From contig CAZFWT010000049.1 of NCBI GenBank assembly GCA_964522635.1, positions 1 through 14,537 on the forward strand: a DNA stretch of 14,537 bases. Direction: 5' to 3'. Below, piece by piece: positions 6,917 through 12,851 of this stretch. A model generated the notes under the pieces. It was not told the origin of the DNA and made no database searches. It saw only the letters and a list, made by a program, of their open reading frames with translations. Origin of the DNA: JACGMN01 sp964522635 (GTDB lineage: Archaea; Halobacteriota; Syntropharchaeia; Alkanophagales; Methanospirareceae). Every line of letters starts with the position of its first letter. Position 1 is the first letter of the stretch. Position numbers and translations under genes: made by a program.

Positions 6917-6935
6917 TATATAACAATTGTTATAG
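6917..6935. promoter_or_regulatory. Palindromic operator candidate upstream of modA
   Basis: TATAACAATTGTTATA (6919-6934) is a perfect 16-bp palindrome. With its flanks (TATATAACAATTGTTATAG) it matches the sequence at 73-91 at 17 of 19 positions. It lies about 35 bp upstream of the modA TATA box and about 235 bp downstream of the promoter at 7169, so it could act on either. A short inverted repeat, ATCCC/GGGAT (6902-6917), adjoins it. Confidence 0.5.
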
Positions 6936-6942
6936 TACACGC

Positions 6943-7168
6943 AAAAAGCAGAGCAGCGGCATGTGGAACTGACCGACATGGCCCGCGCCGTGCGCGGAGG
7001 CAAGTATCGCAGGCGGGCGCCGATATACACCATTGAGCAGTTTTCGGGAAGAGCGGTTCGATTTTCTGCGATGCCTGATATCGTCGGAAAGCCATACCGC
7101 AAGAGAGGCGGGCCGTCGCGGGGGTGTGTGCAGCACCCCCGCGCGGCGGAGGTTACTAATGGCGGTTC
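6943..7168 (-). ncRNA. Candidate structured RNA or long modA leader
   Basis: No convincing protein gene is present between modA and the 5S rRNA gene. On the minus strand the region starts at a promoter module (7169-7199) and ends at a T5 run (6947-6943), which would give an RNA of about 225 nt. It contains a perfect 10-bp GC-rich hairpin (CGCGGGGGTG / CACCCCCGCG, 7117-7143, 7-nt loop) and a 6-bp hairpin CCGCGC/GCGCGG (6983-6997). Frames of 68-129 codons here are rich in Arg and Pro without family resemblance. It could equally be a leader read through into modA. No known RNA family is recognised. Confidence 0.3.
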
Positions 7169-7201
7169 GATATGTACCATTATGCCATTCGGTATAAAAA
7201 G
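7169..7201 (-). promoter_or_regulatory. Shared promoter module, copy 3
   Basis: On the minus strand CCTTTTTATAC is followed by CGAATGGCATAA and TACATATC. It matches copies 1, 2 and 4 without gaps at 18 of 31 positions common to all four. It points away from the 5S rRNA gene and toward modA, with a start site near 7170. Confidence 0.5.
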
Positions 7202-7244
7202 GGTTTCGGTCGGAAGGGTGGGGGGAGCCACCAAATCGCTGAAA

Positions 7245-7253
7245 CTTTATATG
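7245..7253 (+). promoter_or_regulatory. TATA box of the 5S rRNA gene
   Basis: CTTTATATG, preceded by GAAA as a possible BRE, is centred about 28 bp before the predicted 5' end of the 5S rRNA at 7277. This suggests the 5S gene has its own promoter rather than being part of a 16S-23S operon. Confidence 0.6.
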
Positions 7254-7276
7254 CCGAAAAGCGATCTGTATACAGT

Positions 7277-7403
7277 GGGCATAGCGGCCATAGCGGCGGG
7301 GAAACTCCCGGACTCATGCCGAACCCGGCAGATAAGCCCGCCAGCGTTCCGTACGGTACTGAGTTGCGCGAGCACTTGGGAACTACGGATCGCTGCTATG
7401 TCC
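7277..7403 (+). rRNA. rrf: 5S ribosomal RNA
   Basis: The sequence has the conserved archaeal 5S core: GCGGCGGGGAAACTCCCGGA, then CTCATGCCGAACCCGGCAGA, then TAAGCCCGCCAGCG, followed by a GTACTGAGTTGCGCGAGCAC arm. The ends pair as helix I: GGGCATAGC at 7277-7285 with GCTATGTCC at 7395-7403 (nine pairs including one G-U). The length of about 127 nt is normal. Ends are set by helix I and may be off by one or two bases. No 16S, 23S or tRNA gene is adjacent; the next gene is lysS. Confidence 0.93.
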
Positions 7404-7440
7404 ATCTCATCTCATCTCATCTCATCTCATCTCTATCTTT
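7403..7440 (+). repeat. Six tandem CATCT units plus T-rich tail at the 3' end of 5S rRNA
   Basis: Six perfect CATCT copies run from 7403 to 7432, starting at the last base of the 5S gene, followed by CTATCTTTT. The pyrimidine-rich non-template strand with a terminal T4 run could serve as a 5S terminator. The copy number may vary between strains. Confidence 0.8.
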
Positions 7441-7515
7441 TGCGAGAAAGCGGTGGCGGAAACGCACGTGAAAATTCAGTGCGGCATTCCCAAACCCGTA
7501 AGTGATATCTTCTAT

Positions 7516-7525
7516 CTTTTAAACC
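7516..7525 (+). promoter_or_regulatory. TATA-like box of lysS
   Basis: CTTTTAAACC lies about 28 bp before the ATG at 7549, the distance expected for transcription beginning at the start codon. No ribosome-binding site precedes this ATG, which favours a leaderless mRNA and the start chosen for lysS. Confidence 0.5.
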
Positions 7526-7548
7526 CATCGCACTACCTTATTTTAGCA

Positions 7549-9072
7549 ATGCACTGGTCAGAAGCAATCGCTCACGATATCGTGGCGAAGCGGAAAGCGA
7601 AGCAGCACGTGGTGGCCACGGGCATTACGCCCTCCGGGGATATTCACGTGGGTAATCTGCGTGAGATCATCGTTGCGGACGCTGTGCACACCGCGCTCGT
7701 GGATCTGGGTGTGGATGCACAGCTCATTTATGTTGCGGACACCTTCGATCCGTTGCGGCGGCGCTACCCCTTCCTCCCGCATGAGTATGAAGCGCACGTC
7801 GGCAAGCCCTTATCTGCGATCCCTGATCCGTATGGCTGTCACCCTTCTTATGCTGACCATTTCGTGCAGCCGTTCCTCGACTCGCTCGAGATCCTTGGAA
7901 TCGAGCTGGAGGTCTTTCGTGCCGATGAGCTCTACAAATCGGGGCGGTACGTGGCGACGATCAAGGAGGCGTTAAGAAAAAAGGACGACCTGGCGCGGAT
8001 CATCACGGACGTTTCAGGTCGCGACCTGCCGGCGGACTGGTCGCCGTTCAACCCGTTCTGTGAGCGGTGCGGCAGGATCAATGCCGCGAAGGTAACGGGC
8101 TACGATCTTGAGCAGGAGATTGTGTATTACGCGTGCGCGTGCGGGAATACTGGTGTTGCGTCGTTAACAGGCGGCGGAAAATTAGCGTGGCGCGTAGATT
8201 GGGCGGCGCGCTGGAAGATCCTCGGGGTGACCGTCGAGCCCTTTGGCAAAGATCACGCATCACCCGGCGGCTCGTTCGACACAGGGAAGCGCATCTCAGA
8301 AGAGCTGTATAACTATCCCGCGCCGTATCCGATCCCCTTTGAGCACATCCTTCTGAAGCTCGATACAGCGGGCGAGAAGGCGAGCGTGACCGCGATGTCA
8401 TCCTCACGGGGGACGAACATCCCGGTGCATCAAATGCTGGAGGCCGTGCCGCCCGAGATTCTGAAGTACGTCATCGCCCGGGTCTGGCCGGACAAGCATA
8501 TCGAATTCAACCCTGCGTTACCGCTGCTCAATCTCGTTGACGCATACGAGCGCGAGGTGGGTGGCATCGGGCGCGGTGTCGCGGCAGTGATCCCGTTCCG
8601 GCATCTCATCACGCTCGTGCAGATCGCGCGCGGCGATTTCACCACGCTGCTTGAGGTGATCACGCGGAGCGGCTATGAGATCCATGAAGCGAACGATGCG
8701 GAGCTGGCGGATATACGGCAGAAAGCGCGATACGCCGAGAATTGGCTACGCATCTATGCGCCAGAGCACGTGAAGTTCGAGGTGCAGACGGAATTACCGG
8801 TCGAAGCAATAAAACAGCTCTCAGAATCGCAGAAAAAAGCGTTGTGGCTCTTTGCTCAGGCGTTACAGGGTGAGGTGAACCTGAGCGCAGAGGAGTGGCA
8901 CAACACCTTCTACGAGGTCGCCGCGCAGGTCAACGCGGAGGTGAAGGAGATCTTCAGGGCAGTATATATCGCGCTGCTGGGGAAGCCATCAGGGCCACGT
9001 GCGGGCTGGTTGCTTGCATCGCTCGACGCGGACTTCTTACGGAAGCGGCTCGAGGCGGCGGGGAAGCTCTAG
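7549..9072 (+). CDS. lysS: Class I lysyl-tRNA synthetase, 507 aa
   Basis: Charges tRNA-Lys with lysine using ATP, in the cytoplasm. It is the archaeal class I form: ATGITPSGDIHVGNLRE (23-39) holds the HIGH-type motif HVGN (33-36), VADTFDPLRRRYPFLP (62-77) and DPYGCHPSYADHF are typical of the family, and PFGKDHASPGGSFDTGKRI (231-249) lines the active site. A zinc-ribbon-like set CERC (171-174) and CAC (196-198) is present. The KMSKS-type loop reads AMSSS (282-286), with Ala in the first place. The C-terminal helical half is the anticodon-binding domain. The frame is open back to a GTG at 7453, but the family N-terminus, the TATA spacing and the lack of similarity of the extra 32 residues support the ATG at 7549. 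It lies about 145 nt after the 5S rRNA gene. Confidence 0.95.
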   Translation: MHWSEAIAHDIVAKRKAKQHVVATGITPSGDIHVGNLREIIVADAVHTALVDLGVDAQLIYVADTFDPLRRRYPFLPHEYEAHVGKPLSAIPDPYGCHPSYADHFVQPFLDSLEILGIELEVFRADELYKSGRYVATIKEALRKKDDLARIITDVSGRDLPADWSPFNPFCERCGRINAAKVTGYDLEQEIVYYACACGNTGVASLTGGGKLAWRVDWAARWKILGVTVEPFGKDHASPGGSFDTGKRISEELYNYPAPYPIPFEHILLKLDTAGEKASVTAMSSSRGTNIPVHQMLEAVPPEILKYVIARVWPDKHIEFNPALPLLNLVDAYEREVGGIGRGVAAVIPFRHLITLVQIARGDFTTLLEVITRSGYEIHEANDAELADIRQKARYAENWLRIYAPEHVKFEVQTELPVEAIKQLSESQKKALWLFAQALQGEVNLSAEEWHNTFYEVAAQVNAEVKEIFRAVYIALLGKPSGPRAGWLLASLDADFLRKRLEAAGKL

Positions 9073-9124
9073 CTCTGAGCTACCATGAGCGAGCACGGGT
9101 CGGTACTCGCGGGAACGGAATGAA

Positions 9125-9301
9125 TTACTCTGCACCAAAAGCGCTCCGTAAGGCGTCGATCCAGTATCGTACGAACCCACCGATGAACTGACCGATCGCG
9201 CCCGCGGACATATCTTCAGGCAGCGGTGCATCGCCATGGAGAATGGGCAGCAGTATGAAGAGCGCAATCACCACCACCACGATGATCGCTATGATCTTCA
9301 T
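9125..9301 (-). CDS. Small single-pass membrane protein, 58 aa, unknown function
   Basis: This is a short frame with good start signals: ATG at 9301, GGTGA nine nt upstream and a TATA box at about 9340-9350. The protein begins MKIIAIIVVVVIALFILLPI, one uncleaved membrane segment or signal anchor, followed by an acidic/proline linker (GDAPLPEDMS) and an amphipathic segment (IGQFIGGFVRYWIDALRSAF). It ends TAA, 50 nt from the lysS stop on the opposite strand. It does not overlap the znuB gene upstream and appears to be its own unit. I know no family for it. The combination of promoter, ribosome-binding site and sensible protein makes it likely real. Confidence 0.65.
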   Translation of the reverse strand: MKIIAIIVVVVIALFILLPILHGDAPLPEDMSAGAIGQFIGGFVRYWIDALRSAFGAE

Positions 9302-9339
9302 GATTCCGTCTCACCTTCACCCCCTACTTTTTCCGCGGA

Positions 9340-9350
9340 TTAAATAAAGG
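9340..9350 (-). promoter_or_regulatory. TATA box of the 58-aa gene
   Basis: CCTTTATTTAA on the minus strand lies about 45 bp before the ATG at 9301. Transcription would start near 9320, leaving room for the GGTGA ribosome-binding site. Confidence 0.45.
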
Positions 9351-9413
9351 TATGGGGTCGCCCTCGATTTTCAAGGCAGAGAACCGTGTATCTTCTAACG
9401 TGCATATCCGTGG

Positions 9414-10214
9414 CTACTGGTGCCGGAACAGGGCAGTGGTAATGAGAAACGCGCATCCGGAGAACAGCACAATGGTCGCGCCGGAGGCCAGATCCAGAAT
9501 GTACGAGAGCCATAATCCACCGGTGGTGAAGAGCGCACAGAGGAGGACCGAGAGGGTCATCATGGTGCTCAAGCGATGGGTAAATCGTTTACTCAACGCT
9601 GCGGGGATGGTCAGGAGCGCAATGACGAGGATCACGCCCACGACCCGTATCAAGAGCACCACCGTGAGCGCAATGAGGCATAACAGAAGCAGGTACAGCC
9701 GCTCGGTCGGCAGTCCCATCGCCGTTGCGTATTCCTCGTCGAACGAAATCGCCTGAAATTCGCGGTAGAGCGCGATCACCGTCACAATTATGGCGGCGTT
9801 CATTATCAGCATGAGCAGGAGGTCTGATGCGGGCACGGCGAGAATGCTCCCGAAGAGGTAGCCAAAGAGGTCCGGTGCATAGCCCGGGGTCAGGCCGATG
9901 AAGACGACACCCAGTGCCATTCCGGTCGCCCAGAGGATGCCGATAGCGGTATCTTCGGGGATTCTCGTGCGCCGGCCCACGATGCCCATACTCAGCGCGG
10001 CGCCGATACTAAACGGAACGACGCCCAGAAGCGGCTCAATACCCAGCAGGTAGCCCAAACCTATCCCACCGAAGGCGGCGTGGGCGATTCCACCACTGAT
10101 GAATACAATCCGCTTCACCACCACGTACACACCGATGATGCCACAGGCAATACTGGCTAAGAGCGCGGCAACAAGCGCGTTCCGCATAAACTCGTACTGT
10201 AAAAGCTCTAGCAT
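9414..10214 (-). CDS. znuB: Zinc/manganese-type ABC transporter permease (ZnuB family), 266 aa
   Basis: Membrane subunit of a cluster A-I metal importer (ABC-3 family). The start MLELLQYEFMRNALVAALLA is the usual first segment of ZnuB/MntB proteins, followed by CGIIGVYVVVKRIVFISGGIAHAAFGGIGLGYLLG (broken here by the family SGGIAHAAFGG motif), and by further hydrophobic segments, about eight in all. FDEEYATAMGLPTERLYLLL carries the cytoplasmic loop that meets the ATPase, and VVGVILVIALLTIPAALSKRF is typical of the family. The ATG lies one base after the znuC stop, so the two are translationally coupled. It is the last gene of znuA-znuC-znuB. The metal cannot be read from the permease. Confidence 0.9.
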   Translation of the reverse strand: MLELLQYEFMRNALVAALLASIACGIIGVYVVVKRIVFISGGIAHAAFGGIGLGYLLGIEPLLGVVPFSIGAALSMGIVGRRTRIPEDTAIGILWATGMALGVVFIGLTPGYAPDLFGYLFGSILAVPASDLLLMLIMNAAIIVTVIALYREFQAISFDEEYATAMGLPTERLYLLLLCLIALTVVLLIRVVGVILVIALLTIPAALSKRFTHRLSTMMTLSVLLCALFTTGGLWLSYILDLASGATIVLFSGCAFLITTALFRHQ

Positions 10215-10215
10215 G

Positions 10216-11144
10216 TCAATCGTGCTCCTTCAGGACTCGATGCGGGACTCCATGGGCGATCAACTCAACCGGGCACTGATATGCGGCCTCGAGATCCTCC
10301 GCGAGCAACTCTTTCGTCCCGTGATAGTACAGCTTATGGTTGAGACACGCGACCGTATCCACATAAATGGAGATCGCAGTGATGTCATGCGAGACCATTA
10401 CGATCGCCATATGCGCGCGCAGCTTCTCGAAGAGCTCGTACAGTTCTGTCTGCATCGGCGAGTCAACACTGGCCATTGGTTCATCCAGGAGCAGCAGTCT
10501 CGGCTCGGTCACCAGTGCGCGTGCGATAAATACGCGCTGCTGCTGTCCGCCCGAGAGCGTTCCTATCCGTGTATTCCGGAATTTGAGCATCTCAACGGTC
10601 TNNNNNNNNNNNNNNNNNNNNNNNNNNNNNNNNNNNNNNNNNNNNNNNNNNNNNNNNNNNNNNNNNNNNNNNNNNNNNNNNNNNNNNNNNNNNNNNNNNN
10701 NCCGCCCGAGAGCGTTCCTATCCGTGTATTCCGGAATTTGAGCATCTCAACGGTCTCGAGCGCGTTCTGAGCGTATCGTTTATCCTCGTCGCTATACCTG
10801 CTGAATCGCTTGGCATGCCCCACGCGGCCCATCAGCACGACGTCCCAGACGCTGATGGGGAAATCGCGATCGAAGAGGCTGAATTGCGGGACGTACCCCA
10901 CGTATCTCCTGCCCTGCTCTGGTGTGTGGCCAAAGACCGTGACTTTCCCCCGTGTCGGCTCCAGTAACCCGAGAATGACCTTCAAGAGGGTAGATTTCCC
11001 ACCGCCGTTTGGCCCGATGATACCGAGGAAATCGTGCTGCTGAATGGAGAGATTAATCCCTTCGAGCACGGGCACGCCGTCGAAATGGAGCCAAACGTCT
11101 TCTAGCCTGACAATCTCACCATTCTCTGGCGGCATGGTAGTCAT
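10216..11144 (-). CDS. znuC: Metal ABC transporter ATPase (ZnuC family), interrupted by a scaffold gap
   Basis: ATPase of the metal importer. The gene is split by 100 N at 10602-10701, but the 55 bases on each side of the gap are identical. Removing the N run and one copy (155 bases) restores one frame of 257 codons, a normal length. In the joined protein Walker A is GPNGGGKS (44-51), the Q-loop is VPQF (Q87), the signature is LSGGQQQR (145-152), Walker B is LLLLDEP (165-171), and the H-loop His is 201 (VSHD). The C-terminus YHGTKELLAEDLEAAYQCPV is typical of ZnuC-like proteins. Its ATG overlaps the znuA TGA by four bases (ATGA) and its stop is one base from znuB. As deposited, the gap breaks the frame; this is an assembly effect, not a pseudogene. 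Confidence 0.92.
10547..10756. repeat. Identical 55-bp copies flanking the gap (assembly overlap)
   Basis: Positions 10547-10601 and 10702-10756 are identical over 55 bases and face the gap from both sides. The protein reads through only if they are merged. This is an unmerged contig overlap rather than a biological repeat. Confidence 0.9.
10602..10701. other. Scaffold gap of 100 N
   Basis: Exactly 100 N, a conventional placeholder length. The flanking overlap shows that probably no sequence is missing. Confidence 0.98.
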
Positions 11145-12022
11145 TCCAGCTCAAGTGCGAGCGCTGCCGCAATGCTGCGCATAGTGGCTATATAGTCTCT
11201 TGGGAGCGGGTCAATAAAAACGGTTTGCCCGCCTATCTCGTCTGCAATCATTTCGGCGTCCTTTGTCGCGAATTGTGGCGCGACATAGATGTACGAGAGG
11301 TTGTACTGCTCGGCATAGTTGATACAATCTTGGATGACCTGTGGGGTCGGCGTTTTCCCTTCATGTTCGATCGCGATCTGCGTGAGATTGTACTCAGCGG
11401 CGAAATAGCCCAATGCAGGATGGTAGATCAAGAATGCACGGTAGGTCGTGGCGGGATCGAGGCGCTCGTGAATGTAAGCGTCAAGGTTATCGAGCTCTTG
11501 CAGATACTCGTCCCGGTTCGCCGTATACTCCGGCTCATGCTCGGGGTCGATCTCAACGAGCCCGGTACAGATATGCTCGATCATCATCTTTGCATTAACC
11601 GGCGAAGTCCAGATATGTGGGTCGGTTCCGTGCTTCGTGATGCCGTCCGCGCAACTCACGACCCTCAGCTCGGGGTGAATCCCGATTATCCTCTCCAGCC
11701 ATGCGTTCTCGAAATCCATGCCGGAACCAACGATAAAATAGATCTCAGCCTCACTTACCTCACGCAATTGACTCGCAGTCGGCTCGTACGTATGGGGGCT
11801 AGCTCCTGGCGGCACCATCACGGTTACTGCTACGTGTTCGCCGCCGACGCGCTCGACGAAATCGGCCTGCGGGAGGACACTGACGATGACGTTGATTCGC
11901 GCCTCGTTTGCAGGTGCTTCTTCCGGGCCGATGCAGCCGAGCACACAGACAGCGGCTATCACGACACTTATAACGGCCACGCCCCCTTTACGCCACCGGG
12001 TAGGTCTGCTAACAGCTCGCAT
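11141..12022 (-). CDS. znuA: Zinc-type metal-binding lipoprotein (ZnuA family, cluster A-I), 293 aa
   Basis: Extracytoplasmic metal-binding protein that delivers a divalent cation to ZnuBC. The N-terminal hydrophobic segment ends in the lipobox VLGC (27-30), so Cys30 is probably lipid-modified. Likely metal ligands are His77 (GASPHTYEP), His136 (DPHIWTSP), His201 (YHPALGYFAAEY) and Asp271 (FIDPLPRDY). A His rather than Glu in the third place is the zinc-type arrangement; manganese binders usually have Glu. The His-rich loop found in many ZnuA proteins is absent. The long helix between the lobes (about 165-190) fits the family. The ATG at 12022 lies about 25 nt after a TATA box, so the operon mRNA may be leaderless. 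It is divergent from the NikR-family gene. Confidence 0.9.
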   Translation of the reverse strand: MRAVSRPTRWRKGGVAVISVVIAAVCVLGCIGPEEAPANEARINVIVSVLPQADFVERVGGEHVAVTVMVPPGASPHTYEPTASQLREVSEAEIYFIVGSGMDFENAWLERIIGIHPELRVVSCADGITKHGTDPHIWTSPVNAKMMIEHICTGLVEIDPEHEPEYTANRDEYLQELDNLDAYIHERLDPATTYRAFLIYHPALGYFAAEYNLTQIAIEHEGKTPTPQVIQDCINYAEQYNLSYIYVAPQFATKDAEMIADEIGGQTVFIDPLPRDYIATMRSIAAALALELE

Positions 12023-12035
12023 GATGACCAGTACA

Positions 12036-12065
12036 TATTACTAATATAAAAGCATATTATTAATA
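12036..12065. promoter_or_regulatory. znuA TATA box inside an imperfect inverted repeat (operator candidate)
   Basis: TATTACTAATAT (12036-12047), a 6-base spacer and ATATTATTAATA (12054-12065) form an inverted repeat with one mismatch in 12. The minus-strand TATA box GCTTTTATATTAG (about 12053-12041) lies inside it. A NikR-type regulator binding here would prevent transcription of znuACB. Confidence 0.55.
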
Positions 12066-12080
12066 AAATTTAGGACATTA

Positions 12081-12105
12081 TTTATATATCTATTATTAAT
12101 CAAAT
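12081..12105 (+). promoter_or_regulatory. nikR TATA box and further operator-like repeat
   Basis: TTTATATATC (12081-12090) is the likely TATA box for the gene starting at 12124. Directly after it TATTATTAATCAAAT (12091-12105) repeats the 15-mer at 12055-12069 with one change. This places a regulator site just downstream of the TATA box and suggests autoregulation. Confidence 0.5.
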
Positions 12106-12123
12106 ATCCGGTGTACTCCAAGC

Positions 12124-12507
12124 ATGGCAATCATCAGTGTCTCACTGAACGGTGGGCTCCTGGAGGAGCTCGATAAGCTGCAGGGAGAGCTCGGGTTCTC
12201 TGGGCGGTCGGAAGTGATGCGTGCCGGCGCGCGGATGCTCATTGCCGACTGCAAGGAGAAGGAGCGCCTGGAGGGGTGGTTGAACGCCGTACTCCTGCTC
12301 ATCCATGCACAGCACGTCGAGGATGTGGTGACGGCGATCAAGCACGAGTTCGAGGATATTATCCACACACAGATCCACAACCACCTGCGGGAGGACAAGT
12401 GCCTCGAGGTCTTCATTCTGGAGGGCGATGCGGCGCGGATAAAGGAATTGATGACGAAATTCCGGACCACGGGGAAGATGGCGTACGTGAAGTTGGTGGT
12501 GGCGTAA
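12124..12507 (+). CDS. nikR: NikR-family metal-responsive regulator, 127 aa
   Basis: Ribbon-helix-helix DNA-binding domain (ISVSLNGGLLEELDKLQGEL, residues 4-23, then GFSGRSEVMRAGARMLI to 40) followed by the ACT-like C-terminal metal-binding domain. In NikR of E. coli nickel is bound by His76, His87, His89 and Cys95; the equivalents here are His74 (KHEF), His85 and His87 (QIHNHL) and Cys93 (DKCLEV), all kept with the same spacing. Length is close to the 133 residues of E. coli NikR. The start is the ATG at 12124, with no good ribosome-binding site and a TATA box about 38 bp upstream, so the leader is very short. It is divergent from a ZnuA-type importer with a shared intergenic region full of repeats, and most likely controls that importer and itself. 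Nickel is the expected effector by ligand conservation, but zinc or another metal is possible. Confidence 0.92.
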   Translation: MAIISVSLNGGLLEELDKLQGELGFSGRSEVMRAGARMLIADCKEKERLEGWLNAVLLLIHAQHVEDVVTAIKHEFEDIIHTQIHNHLREDKCLEVFILEGDAARIKELMTKFRTTGKMAYVKLVVA

Positions 12508-12851
12508 GTCGTTGCGGGAAAGAGGTTCTTCCCCAAGTTAGGAATGATTAGTGGAGCTAAAACGCCTGTGAGATATGTTATTTGACGAAAATATGCCTCA
12601 AATGGAGCTCCTTTCCCTCGTCATAAGAGGGTTGATTTTCGCACTTTAAATTCGTTGCCCTGCGTCAGCTCTTAGCATCACCCTTATAACGGTCATATAA
12701 ATGCTCTATAAACTTACCACCACAATGGGAATGATGGCCTAGCAGGGCCCATGAAATGCGAGAAAATCCAATCGTTTAGTCATGAATACTCCTGCAATCG
12801 GAGGCAATCGCTCTTTAGACATCCCTCAGAGGGTCACCATTCATGTTTGTT
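12508..12851. other. Gene-free region between nikR and trm5
   Basis: No convincing gene is present. A small inverted repeat CCCTC/GAGGG with a 7-base loop (12615-12631) followed by TTGATTTTC may end nikR transcription. Several TATA-like stretches (TTATAAC near 12684, CATATAAATG near 12695, CTATAAAC near 12706) are present, but I see no gene behind them. CCCTCAGAGGG (12823-12833) is a short palindrome close to the trm5 end. A short RNA cannot be excluded. Confidence 0.4.

Noticed and set aside
6919..6934. Canonical ModE operator
   Set aside because: The dyad has no central spacer and does not match the enterobacterial ModE site well, and no ModE-like protein (LysR-like HTH plus MOP domains) is encoded in the window.
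6930..7234. Minus-strand frames of 68 to 129 codons upstream of modA
   Set aside because: Composition is Arg/Pro-rich and unlike the neighbouring proteins; none has a ribosome-binding site at a suitable place. The region fits an untranslated RNA or leader better.
7403..7432. CRISPR-like array
   Set aside because: The unit is five bases with no spacers; it is a simple tandem repeat.
6963..7505. 180-codon plus-strand open frame across the modA-lysS interval
   Set aside because: It runs through the 5S rRNA gene and its promoter, is rich in Arg, Ser and Gly without family resemblance, and has no good start signals.
10216..10590. Second, separate ATPase fragment or a znuC pseudogene
   Set aside because: The two parts rejoin exactly when the duplicated 55 bases at the scaffold gap are merged.
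12660..12720. C/D box guide RNA on the minus strand (GTGATGC followed by CTGA)
   Set aside because: Spacing between the box-like elements is too short for a guide and the second box pair is poor.
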